Assembly (NCBI GenBank): GCA_947461995.1
Contig: CANHNH010000001.1
Span: 78,913 to 130,366, forward strand
Origin: Candidatus Nanopelagicaceae bacterium
GTDB lineage: Bacteria; Actinomycetota; Actinomycetes; Nanopelagicales; Nanopelagicaceae
DNA: 51,454 nt
Direction of reading: 5' to 3'
Shown: piece after piece, positions 11,421 through 23,280 of the stretch
Layout of the letters: every line of letters starts with the position of its first letter
Position numbering within the stretch: the stretch's first letter is position 1
Notes under the pieces: generated by a model
What the model was told of the DNA's origin: nothing
What the model saw: the letters and a program-made list of their open reading frames with translations, nothing else
The model's database searches: none
Made by a program: the position numbers and the translations under genes

Positions 11421-12473
11421 CTAGGCTTGATTATCTGGTGTGTCGAAAAGGCCAGGAGTTGCCGCTAATTCGGCGGGCGGGGTGCGCCCGATATGGGTCC
11501 AACCCAACGCTGTTGCAATTCGTCCCCGAGAAGTTCGCGCCATAAAGCCATTTCTTACCAGGAAAGGTTCAGCAACTGATTCGACAGTTTCGGTTTCCTC
11601 ACCAACTGCGATGGCAAGAGTTGATAATCCCACTGGTCCCCCATTAAATCTTTCAATCAACGCAGTTAATACTGCCCGATCGAGTCTGTCTAAACCTTTT
11701 TCATCTACTTCATACATCTCAAGGGCTGCCATGGCATGAGCATGAGAAAGTACATTTCCGCCTTGCACTTGCGCGAAATCTCGGACGCGACGGAGCAGTC
11801 TGTTGGAAATTCTTGGCGTGCCACGTGATCGTCCGGCTATTTCTTCAATCGCTTTTGCATCAATTGTGAGCCCTAATAATTTTGCACTTCTGGAGATAAC
11901 AGTTGCTAAATCTTTTTCATCATAAAAATCAAGGTGGGCAGTAAATCCAAAACGATCTCGCAAAGGACTTGGCAATAATCCTGCCCTAGTTGTTGCACCA
12001 ACTAATGTAAAGCGTGGAAGTTGCAGAGGAATCGCTGTTGCTCCCGGTCCTTTTCCAACCACAACATCTACTCGAAAATCTTCCATCGCAAGGTATAGCA
12101 ACTCTTCTGCTGGGCGAGGCAATCTATGAATTTCATCAAGGAAGAGAATCTCTCCTTCAACAAGGGAGGAAAGAATTGCGGCTAAATCACCTGCATGAGT
12201 AATGGCGGGACCGCTTGTAACGCGAATCGGTGTGTTCATCTCACTTGCCAAAATCAGAGCCAGCGTTGTTTTACCCAATCCAGGAGGACCAGATAGCAAA
12301 ATATGATCAGCCGCACTTTCGCGTTTCCGAGCCGCACTAAGTAATACATCTATCTGCTGGCGAACTCGATCTTGTCCAATGAAGTCATTGAGGGTTTTCG
12401 GACGTAGCGCATTTTCTGCAGCTCCATCATCACTTCGAAGTGCTGGTGTAACTAAACGATCATCTGGCGTCAT
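11421..12473 (-). CDS. ruvB: Holliday junction helicase RuvB
   Basis: [39 protein letters not shown]. Confidence 0.97.
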   Translation of the reverse strand: MTPDDRLVTPALRSDDGAAENALRPKTLNDFIGQDRVRQQIDVLLSAARKRESAADHILLSGPPGLGKTTLALILASEMNTPIRVTSGPAITHAGDLAAILSSLVEGEILFLDEIHRLPRPAEELLYLAMEDFRVDVVVGKGPGATAIPLQLPRFTLVGATTRAGLLPSPLRDRFGFTAHLDFYDEKDLATVISRSAKLLGLTIDAKAIEEIAGRSRGTPRISNRLLRRVRDFAQVQGGNVLSHAHAMAALEMYEVDEKGLDRLDRAVLTALIERFNGGPVGLSTLAIAVGEETETVESVAEPFLVRNGFMARTSRGRIATALGWTHIGRTPPAELAATPGLFDTPDNQA

Positions 12474-13069
12474 TTTTTACCACTCTGCAAGGCCAGTTTA
12501 AGTAATTCGCCCAACTCCATTGCTGCAATTTCTTCTTGTGAAATATCAGATAAAACTGAATTGATTGCGTCATCAGAATCCTTGGCAGAAAAACCTAGAG
12601 ATACAAGTGCACTGGCTAATTGTTCACGCCACACAGGCTGATGTGTTCGCGTATAAGAGCCCTGTCCAAAATCGCTTATTTTAGATTTAAGTTCAAGGAT
12701 TAAACGTTGAGCACCTTTTTTACCGATTCCTGGAACCTTTTCGATTGCAGAAATATTTTCCGTGTTTACGGCATGCGCTAATTCCGAAGGGGTCAATGCG
12801 CCAAGAATGGAAAGCGCAACCTTGGGCCCAATTCCAGAAACTGTTTGAACTAATTCAAATAGCACTCGTGATGGTTCATCGCTAAATCCAAAGAGCGTGA
12901 GGGAATCTTCGCGCACTACAAGGGAGGTAAAAAGATTAGCGTGAGCACCTACAGTCAGGGAAGCGCTTGTATGAGCATTAATCAAAACGTTCATACCCAC
13001 TCCCCCCACTTCAATAATTGTTCTATCGGGAGATAGTGTTTTAACAATTCCGCTTAATGTGGCAATCAT
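12470..13069 (-). CDS. ruvA: Holliday junction DNA helicase RuvA
   Basis: [39 protein letters not shown]. Confidence 0.96.
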   Translation of the reverse strand: MIATLSGIVKTLSPDRTIIEVGGVGMNVLINAHTSASLTVGAHANLFTSLVVREDSLTLFGFSDEPSRVLFELVQTVSGIGPKVALSILGALTPSELAHAVNTENISAIEKVPGIGKKGAQRLILELKSKISDFGQGSYTRTHQPVWREQLASALVSLGFSAKDSDDAINSVLSDISQEEIAAMELGELLKLALQSGKK

Positions 13070-13599
13070 CTAAGGGAAGCCAATCGTTTCTTTTCCGCGG
13101 CTAGTGCAGTTTTAATTTTAGAGTCCGCTGAACCGCGCCAAATATGGCAAATAGCAAGTGCGAGTGCATCAGCGCTATCGGCTGGTTTAGGAATCTCTTG
13201 TAAATTCAATAATCGTTTAACCATTTCTGATACTTGTGATTTATTTGCCCGTCCTGATCCAGTGACCGCGGCTTTTACTTCACTCGGTGTATGCAAAAAC
13301 ACTGGGACATTCTGTTGGGCAGCGACTAGAAGCGCGATTCCGGCAGCTTGGGCAGTGCCCATCACGGTACGAACATTGTGTTGAGAGAAAACTCTTTCCA
13401 CTGCCATCACATCTGGTGAAAACTTTATAACCCATTCGGTGATACCTGTATGCAATTCGAGTAAGCGAAGATCTAGATCTATATCCGCGGCCGTCATGAT
13501 GACACCAACACCATCGAGTGTTAGAACCGAACCTGGAGTGCCTGACACGATGCCGACTCCGCATCTTGTCAGACCTGGGTCAATACCTAGAACTCGCAT
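13066..13599 (-). CDS. ruvC: Crossover junction endodeoxyribonuclease RuvC
   Basis: [31 protein letters not shown]. Confidence 0.96.
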   Translation of the reverse strand: MRVLGIDPGLTRCGVGIVSGTPGSVLTLDGVGVIMTAADIDLDLRLLELHTGITEWVIKFSPDVMAVERVFSQHNVRTVMGTAQAAGIALLVAAQQNVPVFLHTPSEVKAAVTGSGRANKSQVSEMVKRLLNLQEIPKPADSADALALAICHIWRGSADSKIKTALAAEKKRLASLR

Positions 13600-13629
13600 A
13601 GCGCAAGCCTAAGAGGTGGAGAGAAAAAA

Positions 13630-14382
13630 TTAAGCCAGGCTCGCCATTACTTCATCTGATACATCAGCGTTGCTGAAGACATTTTGCACATCATCTAGCT
13701 CTTCAATCGCATCGATAAGTTCGAATACTTTCGTTGCCGATTCAGCATCTAAATCAATGGTCATAGATGGAATAAATGATGAATCAGCCGATTCATAATC
13801 TATTCCGGCACTTTGCAATGCAGTGCGCGCGGTAACCAGATCACTTGCTTCGCAAATAATTTCAAAAGATTCACCATTGTCTTTAACTTCTTCGGCACCA
13901 GCATCGAGTACTGCTTCAAGAATGGATTCTTCCGTGGCACCAGATGCTTTGTTAACAATAATTAAACCTTTGCGGTTAAACAGATATGCAACCGAACCAG
14001 GATCTGCCATTGAGCCACCATTTCGGGTGACTGCAACTCGAACTTCTGATGCCGCGCGATTGCGACTATCTGATAAACACTCAATCATGATTGCGACACC
14101 ATGAGGGCCATAACCTTCATACATAATTGTTTGCCAATCAGCACCGCCGGATTCAAGGCCAGCACCTCGCTTTATTGCGCGTTCAATGTTGTCTGCAGGC
14201 ATCGAATTTTTCTTAGCCTTTGCAACTGCATCAAAAAGTGTCGGGTTGCCTTCCATATCTGGACCACCATTGCGCGAAGCCACCTCAATAGCTTTGATTA
14301 ACTTCGCAAAATTCTTAGCACGTCGACCATCAATGATGGCTTTTTTGTGCTTCGTAGTCGCCCACTTGGAATGGCCGGACAT
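13630..14382 (-). CDS. YebC/PmpR family transcriptional regulator
   Basis: [28 protein letters not shown] signature. Confidence 0.95.
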   Translation of the reverse strand: MSGHSKWATTKHKKAIIDGRRAKNFAKLIKAIEVASRNGGPDMEGNPTLFDAVAKAKKNSMPADNIERAIKRGAGLESGGADWQTIMYEGYGPHGVAIMIECLSDSRNRAASEVRVAVTRNGGSMADPGSVAYLFNRKGLIIVNKASGATEESILEAVLDAGAEEVKDNGESFEIICEASDLVTARTALQSAGIDYESADSSFIPSMTIDLDAESATKVFELIDAIEELDDVQNVFSNADVSDEVMASLA

Positions 14383-14444
14383 TTAACACCTCACCTGAAA
14401 GTTTGTTTATTCGTGCCTTACTTTATCGCAATCTGAAGATTTCT

Positions 14445-15035
14445 CTATCTGCAAACTTTCTCGAGAAAATACCTATGCACGCTGTAATCATCAGTAATTT
14501 CGGGATGAAACGCCGTAGCTAGTAGATGTCCTTGACGCACGGCAACCACATGAGATTGGCCATCACTACCTTCAATACTGGCCAACACCTGAACATCTTG
14601 GCCAACTTTTTCTACCCATGGCGCCCGAATGAATATTGCGCAAATCGGTGACGCCGAAATTTCGGGAGCCAAGACTTCAGCTTCGAAAGAATCTACCTGG
14701 CGCCCAAATGCATTCCGACGGACAGTTATATCGATGCCACCAAAAGTTTCTTGACCGTCTTTTGCGGCCACGATGTGATCAGCCAACATAATCATTCCGG
14801 CACATGAGCCATAGGTCGGCATGCCTGATGCAATGCGTCTTTTGATTGGTTCAAATACTTCAAAAGTTTTTGCAAGAGAAACAATTGTGGTTGATTCTCC
14901 ACCTGGGATTATTAGTGCATCAACCTTTTCTAACTCTGCTGGAGTTCGAACCTCAACGCCTTGAACACCACACTGCGTTAGAGCATTTAAGTGCTCGCGA
15001 AAATCTCCTTGTAAAGCCAGAACACCAACCCGCAA
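14445..15035 (-). CDS. pdxT: Pyridoxal 5'-phosphate synthase glutaminase subunit
   Basis: [32 protein letters not shown]. Confidence 0.95.
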   Translation of the reverse strand: MRVGVLALQGDFREHLNALTQCGVQGVEVRTPAELEKVDALIIPGGESTTIVSLAKTFEVFEPIKRRIASGMPTYGSCAGMIMLADHIVAAKDGQETFGGIDITVRRNAFGRQVDSFEAEVLAPEISASPICAIFIRAPWVEKVGQDVQVLASIEGSDGQSHVVAVRQGHLLATAFHPEITDDYSVHRYFLEKVCR

Positions 15036-15042
15036 GTGTTAA

Positions 15043-15930
15043 TTACCAACCGCGTTCGGAGAGGCGATGTGGGGCCGGTAGATCTGCAACATTGATACCC
15101 ACCATTGCTTCACCAAGTCCGCGGGAGGCATCTCCCACAATTTTTGGATCGTTATAAAAAGTAGTTGCTTTCACACATGCTGACGCACGACTCTTTGGAT
15201 CACCAGATTTGAAGATACCGGAACCGATGAATACTCCATCTGCGCCCATTTGCATCATGAGTGCGGCATCTGCAGGAGTTGCAATTCCACCCGCTGTAAA
15301 TAGAACAACTGGAAGTTTGCCGTTTGCAGCAACTTCTTTTACTAAATCGTAGGGAGCTTGCATTTCTTTCGCGGCGACATATAACTCATCTTCACGCATT
15401 GACGTGAGTCGACGAATTTCTCCACCGATTTGGCGCATGTGCGTCATCGCATTTGAAACATCGCCCGTTCCTGCTTCACCTTTAGAGCGAATCATTGCCG
15501 CACCTTCATTAATGCGACGCAGAGCTTCTCCTAGATTTGTGGCACCGCAAACAAATGGAACTGTGAAATCCCATTTATTAATGTGATTGGTGTAATCAGT
15601 TGGTGTCAGAACTTCGGATTCGTCGATGTAATCAACACCTAAACTCTGCAAGATTTGTGCTTCAACAAAGTGTCCAATGCGAGCTTTAGCCATCACAGGA
15701 ATAGAAACTGCGGCTTGAATTGCAGCAATCATGTCTGGATCGGACATGCGAGCGACACCACCTTGCGCGCGGATATCGGCTGGAACTCTTTCAAGTGCCA
15801 TCACTGCAACTGCGCCAGCATCTTCGGCAATCTTTGCTTGCTCAACATTGACAACGTCCATGATGACGCCGCCTTTGAGTATCTCAGCCATGCCGCGCTT
15901 AACGCGTGATGTTCCACTTTCCTGTGCCAT
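15043..15930 (-). CDS. pdxS: Pyridoxal 5'-phosphate synthase lyase subunit
   Basis: [35 protein letters not shown] signature. Confidence 0.97.
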   Translation of the reverse strand: MAQESGTSRVKRGMAEILKGGVIMDVVNVEQAKIAEDAGAVAVMALERVPADIRAQGGVARMSDPDMIAAIQAAVSIPVMAKARIGHFVEAQILQSLGVDYIDESEVLTPTDYTNHINKWDFTVPFVCGATNLGEALRRINEGAAMIRSKGEAGTGDVSNAMTHMRQIGGEIRRLTSMREDELYVAAKEMQAPYDLVKEVAANGKLPVVLFTAGGIATPADAALMMQMGADGVFIGSGIFKSGDPKSRASACVKATTFYNDPKIVGDASRGLGEAMVGINVADLPAPHRLSERGW

Positions 15931-15961
15931 TACAACTCCCTGTATGAATAGGGGGCTAATA

Positions 15962-17008
15962 CTACTTTGAAGTTGGAGTTGGCGCGCTCGCAGGTTTGCG
16001 CGTGAAATCGGGTTCTTTATCGGTAAGAGCTACCCAAATTTGTCCCGGTGCAAATTTTACTTCTGCCCCAGTTGCATCTGTCCATGTCGTTGGGGATAAA
16101 GAATCTGGGCGGTTCCACGTACCTTCGATCACAGTGCTATCGCGCAGAACGTAGCCTTTACCCGTACCTACAGTTTGAGAAAAGGGAGTGTTCCCACCGA
16201 ACTTATCTCCGTATTCCGAAGGCGTGATTGAAACTAATTGAATCACAAGTGTGGTGGGACCTAAATTCTTACCTAAGTCTGAAAGATCAGGCGCCGAATT
16301 CACATTTAAAAACCAACGACTGCTCGTTTCATCCCATGTTGCGAAATATCTTTGAGCTGGCCAATGCATGGTGACATCGGTAATTTCAAAACCTGTGTTC
16401 TCTAACTTCTCAGAAAAAGTCCAGCCCACATTCTTAGCTGAATCAATTACCGTGGCCTTAATCTTTTCATTAGCCATTAAAGCTTGTGCGTTTAGGAACA
16501 TTGCGTACGGTTGGATTCTGTTTGGATCATTTACATAAAAAGTGGGGCCTCGACGCATTGCTCCCACATCTGAAAGTTTTGCGGCGGCAATAACTGGAAG
16601 TAATTTGTGTTGGGCCCCGCTAAAAGCAAATGCAACATGACCATATTGCGCAAGAAGTTCAATGTCACTGATGCGTGCACTTCTAACAGGTCCTATGCGT
16701 GTCGGAATACTCGATGAGAAAACAGCCGCTAAACGCGTGAGTCCACCTTCTACTTGTTCAATATATACAACATCAGCAAATTCTAAACCGACCTGAGGAC
16801 GGGCATTTGATGTGTCATCTATTTTTACAACAAGTACTGGTCCATTTTCGCCTTCTCGCCCGCTTAAAACATTGGTCTGAATTGGATCCGAAACTAATTG
16901 TGAGACGCTTTGAGTAATTGATGCACACCCTGCAGTACTCAGTACGGCGATATATGCGGCAAGCACAAGTAGAGTTTTGGTTTTAGAGAACATCAGATTC
17001 GAACTCAT
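15962..17008 (-). CDS. DUF3048 domain lipoprotein
   Basis: Lipobox [44 protein letters not shown]...[13 protein letters not shown]. Confidence 0.8.
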   Translation of the reverse strand: MSSNLMFSKTKTLLVLAAYIAVLSTAGCASITQSVSQLVSDPIQTNVLSGREGENGPVLVVKIDDTSNARPQVGLEFADVVYIEQVEGGLTRLAAVFSSSIPTRIGPVRSARISDIELLAQYGHVAFAFSGAQHKLLPVIAAAKLSDVGAMRRGPTFYVNDPNRIQPYAMFLNAQALMANEKIKATVIDSAKNVGWTFSEKLENTGFEITDVTMHWPAQRYFATWDETSSRWFLNVNSAPDLSDLGKNLGPTTLVIQLVSITPSEYGDKFGGNTPFSQTVGTGKGYVLRDSTVIEGTWNRPDSLSPTTWTDATGAEVKFAPGQIWVALTDKEPDFTRKPASAPTPTSK

Positions 17009-17486
17009 AAGTTATTGGCAAGGGCGCTGTTCCCGCTAATCGAAAAATGCGAACAATTAATTTTCGACGGACTAAATGCGTTCTGGTGACAGCATCAACA
17101 TGTAAGGCAATTGCGATTCGAACTTTATCGGTTAACTGCGATAATTCGCGGAGTAATACAACTTCTGCAGGTCTCTGACTACTCTGACCATCGGCTAATA
17201 GAAGTCCGAGAGCTCCTGATAACCCACTTTCGGCAACTGAGCGATTTTCGATATTGGCCTCTCGTGCTTGATATGCAGCTGCAGTGAGAAGCATCGCGGA
17301 AGCGGGATCTGCAATTTCACTTCGAGAGATTTCAAGTGCAACCGCTGCACGTCGTTGTAATAAACCATCTAGATTTGCCCAACTCGTTTCGACACGATGG
17401 TGAAGTCGATCTAAACGAGTAGCCAAAAAAGTTAAGTACCAGATAAAAATCAACATGAAGACAATCACGAATACCGAGGTTTTCAT
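16983..17486 (-). CDS. LemA-like single-pass membrane protein
   Basis: N-terminal TM followed by LDRLHHRVETSWANLDGLLQRRAAVALE, LemA-like helix. Confidence 0.55.
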   Translation of the reverse strand: MKTSVFVIVFMLIFIWYLTFLATRLDRLHHRVETSWANLDGLLQRRAAVALEISRSEIADPASAMLLTAAAYQAREANIENRSVAESGLSGALGLLLADGQSSQRPAEVVLLRELSQLTDKVRIAIALHVDAVTRTHLVRRKLIVRIFRLAGTAPLPITYEFESDVL

Positions 17487-18674
17487 TTAATCATCTCCTC
17501 GTTGATCGCGTCCGATAAATCTACTCCAGGCTCGATTTTCTGAAGCGAGCCTAACTTTTTCACCTGAAACCAAAGACATCTCATAAATCGAGAAAATCTG
17601 ATCTGCTACCACTTTCCAATCAAACTGTTGTGCATGTTTTTTCCCAGCTTTACCAAGAGCGATTCTGCGATCATCATTTCGCAACAAATCTATAACTCGT
17701 TTAGCAAGTTCTGTAGAACTTTCTGATTCAAATAGTTCTCCATATTCTCCGTGACTAAGCAATGACTCAAACGCGGGAATATCGCTAGCAACAACGGTAG
17801 CACCACCAGCGAGAGCCTCTGCCAAGATAATTCCGAAAGATTCCCCACCTGTATTTGGTGCGATATAGAGAGAAATAGATGCAAGAAAATTTGCTTTATC
17901 TTGCTCACTAATTTTCCCAAGAAATGTGAATCTTGATCGCAATTGTGGGTCGATGGATTTAATTACTTCCTCTTGATCTCCTGGACCGGCAACAAAAACT
18001 CGAACATCGGGAGCGAATCTAGAAATTATTGGTAACGCGTCAACTAAAACTGATAAACCTTTTCTGGGTTCTTCAAAGCGACCTATAAATCCCAGCGTAT
18101 TTCCTTGCCACTGTGGTTTTGGGACGCCATCTCTATAGCGATCAGCGTAAATTCCATTAGGGATCACAACTGCATCAGTTTCAAGGTGTTCAGTTAACGT
18201 TGCCCGGGCCGCTTCACTCACAGCAATACGAGCAGATAATTTTTCAATAACCGGTTCAAGGATTGGTCCAATTGCAAAAATTGCCTTCTGCCTCTTCGCG
18301 GCGGCATGAAAAGTTCCAACCATAGGTCCCACTGCAGCCCAGCACGCCAACAATGAAATAGAAGGAATTGCAGGTTCGTGTAAGTGCAAAATATCGAAAC
18401 CACCTTGGGCTATCCATTGTCGAACTCTCGCAAAAGCAATCGGCCCAAATAGAACCCGCGCAACTGCCCCGTTATAAGGAATCGCAATTGGCTTGCCTGC
18501 GCTAACAACATATGAGGGAATGCTTGTTTCATCAATCACTGGTGCAAGTACTGAAACATCATGTCCTGCAGCAATTAAAAATTCTGCTAAATCTCGAACA
18601 TGATTTTGAACCCCACCAGGTGTATCCCAGCCATATGGACAAACGATTCCAATTTTAAGAGAACGAGTAAGCAT
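17487..18674 (-). CDS. pimA: GT4 glycosyltransferase, phosphatidylinositol mannosyltransferase (PimA-like)
   Basis: GIVCPYGWDTPGGVQNHVRDLAEFL, GFIGRFEEPRKGL; sits in acyltransferase-pgsA cluster. Confidence 0.85.
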   Translation of the reverse strand: MLTRSLKIGIVCPYGWDTPGGVQNHVRDLAEFLIAAGHDVSVLAPVIDETSIPSYVVSAGKPIAIPYNGAVARVLFGPIAFARVRQWIAQGGFDILHLHEPAIPSISLLACWAAVGPMVGTFHAAAKRQKAIFAIGPILEPVIEKLSARIAVSEAARATLTEHLETDAVVIPNGIYADRYRDGVPKPQWQGNTLGFIGRFEEPRKGLSVLVDALPIISRFAPDVRVFVAGPGDQEEVIKSIDPQLRSRFTFLGKISEQDKANFLASISLYIAPNTGGESFGIILAEALAGGATVVASDIPAFESLLSHGEYGELFESESSTELAKRVIDLLRNDDRRIALGKAGKKHAQQFDWKVVADQIFSIYEMSLVSGEKVRLASENRAWSRFIGRDQRGDD

Positions 18675-19558
18675 TAGATTCGCTCCTTAAAATCTTCATC
18701 AATCCAAATTCGCTGAAGCATGTGCCAATCCTGAGGATATTGATTAATTCCCTTTGCAAAATTATCTGCCGATTTTTGAACCAGTACTGACACTTTCTCT
18801 TCCTGGGTACCGCTCTCTGGGACTTCAATTTCATCAAATGTAATATGTATGCCGCGTTCTGTGTAATTCACAAAAGCAGTCAACAGAATTGCGCCAGTCT
18901 TCACTGCTAACACTGCAGGTCCTGCTGGCATGCGTGCGGGTCCTTCAAAAAATTCCACATCAATTCCTGATTTAGAGAGATCACGGTCAGCGACAAGTGC
19001 CACGAGATGGCCTTCTCTTAACCTCTGTGCCAAAGTTGCTACAGATCTGGAATCCAACGCTAGTACTTCCATACCCATTGCTTGTCGGTAGCGAAGAAAT
19101 TCAAGAAACAATCTTTCAGGTTTGAGCCTTTCTGCAACTGTGACCAAATGAATTCCTTTTAAACAAAAATATGCACCAGCGTGATCCCAATTGCCGGCGT
19201 GAGGTAGCGAAACAATTACTCCCCGTCCACTTGCGATTCCATCTAGTAGCAAATTTTCTCTTGTAACAGTTACTGTGGAGTTGATACGTTCCTTATCCCA
19301 ATTCGGAAATCTAAAAGTGTCACACCAATATCTCATGTACGAAGACATGGCATCTTCAAGTAGTTTTTGCATCTGCAATTGCGAGATCTCTGGTTTTATC
19401 CGAGCCAAATTACTTCCTAGACGTTGAACACTCTTGCCATTGCGCTTTACTAGAAAACTTGCACCTTTTTCAAAGAGAAAATAGGCCAAAGATTCAGGCA
19501 ACGCACGAAATAACTTCCAAGCAAAGATGTACGCCCATCCGATGAGACTTTCTTTCAT
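18674..19558 (-). CDS. Phosphatidylinositol mannoside acyltransferase (lauroyl acyltransferase family)
   Basis: SLPHAGNWDHAGAYF acyltransferase HX4D-type motif; adjacent to PimA-like and PIP synthase genes. Confidence 0.85.
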   Translation of the reverse strand: MKESLIGWAYIFAWKLFRALPESLAYFLFEKGASFLVKRNGKSVQRLGSNLARIKPEISQLQMQKLLEDAMSSYMRYWCDTFRFPNWDKERINSTVTVTRENLLLDGIASGRGVIVSLPHAGNWDHAGAYFCLKGIHLVTVAERLKPERLFLEFLRYRQAMGMEVLALDSRSVATLAQRLREGHLVALVADRDLSKSGIDVEFFEGPARMPAGPAVLAVKTGAILLTAFVNYTERGIHITFDEIEVPESGTQEEKVSVLVQKSADNFAKGINQYPQDWHMLQRIWIDEDFKERI

Positions 19559-19559
19559 G

Positions 19560-20183
19560 TTAAATCGCGCGTTTTACGATTATTAATCGTTGAAGCGTTG
19601 TTATAACGCCAAGTATTGCGAGAACCCATGCACTAATCGAAAGTGCAAAAGGCACGCCTAGTCCATGAAATCCTGTTCCAACTAAAACGATAATCGCTCG
19701 TTCTGTACGCTCGGCAATCCCGCCGCTACAGGAGATACTCATGCTTTCTGCTTTTGCTCGAATATATGAAATTAGCATTCCTGTGATGAGGCACACCAAG
19801 TAAACAATAGATAAACGATCTTGAGTGTCAATTAAATAGATTGCAACGCCACACAAAACAGCTGAATCAGAAACTCTGTCAACAGTTGAATCTAGGAATG
19901 CCCCCCATTTGCTAGATCCCGCGGCACTAATTCTTGCCATAGCGCCATCAAATAAATCGCTGAGCATGAAAACTGTTATAAATAAAGTTCCAACAAAGAA
20001 TTCGCCACGAGGAAAGAAATACAAGGAACTCAAGACAACGCAAAGAGCTCCGATAGCAGTGACTGCATTCGGCGTTAATCCGATTCGTAGGAAGAATCGG
20101 GCCACCGGAGAAATTATTCGCGTGACCGCAGGTTTCAAAACTTCGCTAATCATTGGGTACATCGTAGGCTGAGGCCATGCCAA
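19560..20183 (-). CDS. pgsA: CDP-alcohol phosphatidyltransferase (PI-phosphate synthase)
   Basis: DLFDGAMARISAAGSSKWGAFLDSTVDRVSD: CDP-OH-PT motif DGxxAR...GxxxD..D. Confidence 0.88.
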   Translation of the reverse strand: MAWPQPTMYPMISEVLKPAVTRIISPVARFFLRIGLTPNAVTAIGALCVVLSSLYFFPRGEFFVGTLFITVFMLSDLFDGAMARISAAGSSKWGAFLDSTVDRVSDSAVLCGVAIYLIDTQDRLSIVYLVCLITGMLISYIRAKAESMSISCSGGIAERTERAIIVLVGTGFHGLGVPFALSISAWVLAILGVITTLQRLIIVKRAI

Positions 20184-20761
20184 CTCATAGTTCCGGACTA
20201 CGTATCAGCGTGTACGGGCACCCAAGTGCTCAGCCAGAATCTGTGGCCGACCTATTTGGTGCTACCCACAATTCTGAAGTAGGCGGTTCAGAAGACGTGG
20301 CAATTTTTGTCATTAATCCAAATTCCGGCGTGGACGAAAAAACAATATCTGATTGGGCCGCTCTCGATGAGTACCAAACACCACGATTAATTACCGTGAC
20401 AAATTTAGAAAATGGAGAAGGTGATTTTGACGATGCCGTGTTGCTCGCAAATCGCTTATTTGATCAAATAGTTACGCCATATTTGGTATTACACGATGAT
20501 GCCGGACTGCCCTGCGCACTTATTAGTTTAGAAACGCAAGAAATTATTGATTACTCAACGCTTCCTTCGAAAGTTATTCCTAGTGATGCCGAACATCAAA
20601 CTTTAGTCAGTGAGTTTGTTGCTGAATATAAATCTCATATGGCGGTCATGGGGGAAGAATCTTTTGCAGCTGGCTTACTCTTTCCTGCAATTCCACTGTG
20701 GATTGAAAAAAATATTGGTGTCGATATTGTTAATAAATACCTTTCGCAGATTAGTCGTTAA
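20177..20761 (+). CDS. Small EF-G2-like (elongation factor G-like) protein, apparently degenerate pseudo-GTPase
   Basis: 194 aa aligning by eye with EF-G-like G/G' domains (VAIFVINPNSGVDEKTISDWAALDEYQTPRLITVTNLENGEGDFDDAV...LVLHDDAGLPCALISLETQEIIDYS) but with GHPSAQPE in place of a P-loop and TNLE in place of NKxD. Confidence 0.6.
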   Translation: MPTHSSGLRISVYGHPSAQPESVADLFGATHNSEVGGSEDVAIFVINPNSGVDEKTISDWAALDEYQTPRLITVTNLENGEGDFDDAVLLANRLFDQIVTPYLVLHDDAGLPCALISLETQEIIDYSTLPSKVIPSDAEHQTLVSEFVAEYKSHMAVMGEESFAAGLLFPAIPLWIEKNIGVDIVNKYLSQISR

Positions 20762-21284
20762 CCCAAGCTGCTGAAAGATCGCTACGGGTCTGAGCCAATA
20801 ACTGAGGCAAAACTTTTGTCTGACCAATAATTGGCATGAAATTAGCATCTCCGCCCCAGCGTGGCACTACGTGTTGGTGAATATGGTCTGCGACTCCAGC
20901 ACCAGAAATTGCACCCTGATTCATACCGAGGTTAAACCCTGCAGCGTTCGAAACTTTTCGCAAAGTTTTCATTGCTTGCGTGCTTAATGAAGAAATTTCG
21001 TTTCGTTCAACTTCGGTTAAATCTGTGAGGTCAGCGACGTGACGATAGGCGCAAACTAGAACATGTCCTGCGTTGTAAGGATACAAATTCATGACAACGT
21101 ATGCAGTTTCACCACGATGAACAATTAATCCTTCTTCGTCACTCAAAGATGGAATTGCGCAGAACGGACAAACCACGCTGTTTCCTTCGAGAGGTCTATT
21201 CTCGCCTTTTAAATAATCCATGCGATGCGGTGCCCATAAACGCGACCATGTGTCTGGGATGCCAGCGCCGCCTTCTAAATGCAT
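20751..21284 (-). CDS. HIT family protein (AP4A phosphorylase-like)
   Basis: YNAGHVLVCAYRHVADLTDL; DHIHQHVVPRWGGDANFMP histidine triad. Confidence 0.92.
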   Translation of the reverse strand: MHLEGGAGIPDTWSRLWAPHRMDYLKGENRPLEGNSVVCPFCAIPSLSDEEGLIVHRGETAYVVMNLYPYNAGHVLVCAYRHVADLTDLTEVERNEISSLSTQAMKTLRKVSNAAGFNLGMNQGAISGAGVADHIHQHVVPRWGGDANFMPIIGQTKVLPQLLAQTRSDLSAAWVND

Positions 21285-21287
21285 AAA

Positions 21288-23276
21288 CTAAACCTGAATT
21301 CTTTTTGTCACTGCGTCTTTAATCTCTTTAATGGCATCAGCAACAGGAATACCATTTTTCTGTTCACCATTTCTATATCTAAATGAAACCGCGCCAGCTT
21401 TTTGATCTTCTTCTCCAGCTATGACCATAAAAGGAATCTTTTGCATTTGTGCGTTACGAACTTTTTTCTGCATGCGATCATCGGATGCATCTATCTCGGC
21501 GCGAATTCCAGCTTTTTTCATCTGTGCTATGACTTCAGCTAAATAATCAGCAAACGCATCTGCAACAGGAATACCAACTGCTTGAAGCGGGGCAAGCCAT
21601 GGTGGAAATGCTCCTGCATAGTGTTCAGTTAAAACACCAAAGAATCTTTCGATAGAACCAAATAATGCACGGTGAATCATGACGGGACGTTGACGTGTTC
21701 CATCAGCTGCTGAGAATTCAAGTTCGAAACGTTGAGGCAATTGAAAATCTACTTGAATGGTCGACATCTGCCACGTGCGACCAATGGCATCTTTCGCTTG
21801 TACGGAAATTTTAGGTCCGTAAAAAGCTGCGCCACCTTCATCTAGTACTAACTCTAATTTTTGCGCCTCTGCTGCTTTGCGAAGTGCTTCTGTGGCTTCT
21901 GCCCAGTCCTTGTCTTCGCCGACAGATTTTTCTGGGTTTCGGGTTGAAAGTTCGAGATAGAAATCATTGAGGCCATAATCGCGCAGCAAATTCAGTACGA
22001 AAGTTAATAATGAATCAAGTTCAGTTGGCATCTGATCTTTTGTGCAATAAATATGGGCATCATCTTGTGTGAAACCGCGGGCACGAGTTAATCCGTGCAT
22101 CACACCTGATTTTTCGTAACGATAGACGGTTCCAAATTCAAATAATCGAAGTGGTAACTCACGATAGGAACGTCCGCGTGCACGGAAAATTAAGTTATGG
22201 AAAGGACAGTTCATAGGTTTCATGTAGTACTTCTGTCCTGCTTTTTTAATAGTGCCATCTGGATGATGTTCTTCATCCAAAATCATTGGTGGATACATAC
22301 CTTCGGAGTACCAATCCAAGTGACCCGATGTTTCAAAGAGCGCAGCTTTTGTTAGGTGCGGTGAATAAACAAATTCGTAACCTTCTTCTTCATGGCGAAT
22401 GCGGGAATAATCTTCCATTGCCCGGCGCACAATGCCGCCCTTTGGATGAAAGACAGCCAGGCCAGAACCAATTTCTTCTGGAAATGAAAATAGATCTAAC
22501 TCATTTCCAAGTCGTCGATGATCGCGTTTCTCCGCCTCTGCCAACAACTCGAGGTGAGCATCTAATTCTTCTTGCGTCGGCCACGCAGTTCCGTAAATTC
22601 TTTGCAGCATCGGATTCTTCTCAGATCCGCGCCAATATGCTGCGGCACTTCGCATTAATTTAAATGCGGGAATATGTTTTGTTGACGGTAAATGTGGACC
22701 ACGACATAAATCACTCCACACCGGTTGGCCATCGCGACCTAAATTGTCGTAAATAGTTAGCTCTGCACCACCGACTTCGACGCTTGCTTCATCATCAGCG
22801 CCAGATTTCAAGCCAATAAGTTCACACTTATACGGTTCGTGAGCGAGTTCTTTCAAAGCCTCTTTTTCGGTAGTAACACGGCGCTTAAAACGCTGGCCAT
22901 CCTTAATAATTTTACGCATTGCGGATTCAATTTTTTCAAAATCATCAGGGTTAAAAGGGCGCTCTGGATCAAAGTCGTAATAAAAACCATCTGTAATTGG
23001 TGGACCGATTCCTAACCTAGTTCCTGCAAAAATACTCTGAACTGCTTGAGCCATAACGTGAGCTGTTGAGTGACGCAAAACAGCTAAACCTTCTGGCGAA
23101 GAGATGGTGATTGATTGAATCTGATCGCCGGCAGCTAGGTCGGTCCACAGATCTCTTAGCTCGCCATTTATTTTGCAAACAATTACATCTTTGCGTTCAG
23201 CGAAAATGTGAGTTGGTTTTTGGTCTGCCGCAACGTTAACAGCGACGCCATCAACGATGATTGAGAGCTCGGACAT
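21288..23276 (-). CDS. thrS: Threonyl-tRNA synthetase
   Basis: 662 aa, [39 protein letters not shown]. Confidence 0.97.
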   Translation of the reverse strand: MSELSIIVDGVAVNVAADQKPTHIFAERKDVIVCKINGELRDLWTDLAAGDQIQSITISSPEGLAVLRHSTAHVMAQAVQSIFAGTRLGIGPPITDGFYYDFDPERPFNPDDFEKIESAMRKIIKDGQRFKRRVTTEKEALKELAHEPYKCELIGLKSGADDEASVEVGGAELTIYDNLGRDGQPVWSDLCRGPHLPSTKHIPAFKLMRSAAAYWRGSEKNPMLQRIYGTAWPTQEELDAHLELLAEAEKRDHRRLGNELDLFSFPEEIGSGLAVFHPKGGIVRRAMEDYSRIRHEEEGYEFVYSPHLTKAALFETSGHLDWYSEGMYPPMILDEEHHPDGTIKKAGQKYYMKPMNCPFHNLIFRARGRSYRELPLRLFEFGTVYRYEKSGVMHGLTRARGFTQDDAHIYCTKDQMPTELDSLLTFVLNLLRDYGLNDFYLELSTRNPEKSVGEDKDWAEATEALRKAAEAQKLELVLDEGGAAFYGPKISVQAKDAIGRTWQMSTIQVDFQLPQRFELEFSAADGTRQRPVMIHRALFGSIERFFGVLTEHYAGAFPPWLAPLQAVGIPVADAFADYLAEVIAQMKKAGIRAEIDASDDRMQKKVRNAQMQKIPFMVIAGEEDQKAGAVSFRYRNGEQKNGIPVADAIKEIKDAVTKRIQV

Positions 23277-23280
23277 GCCC

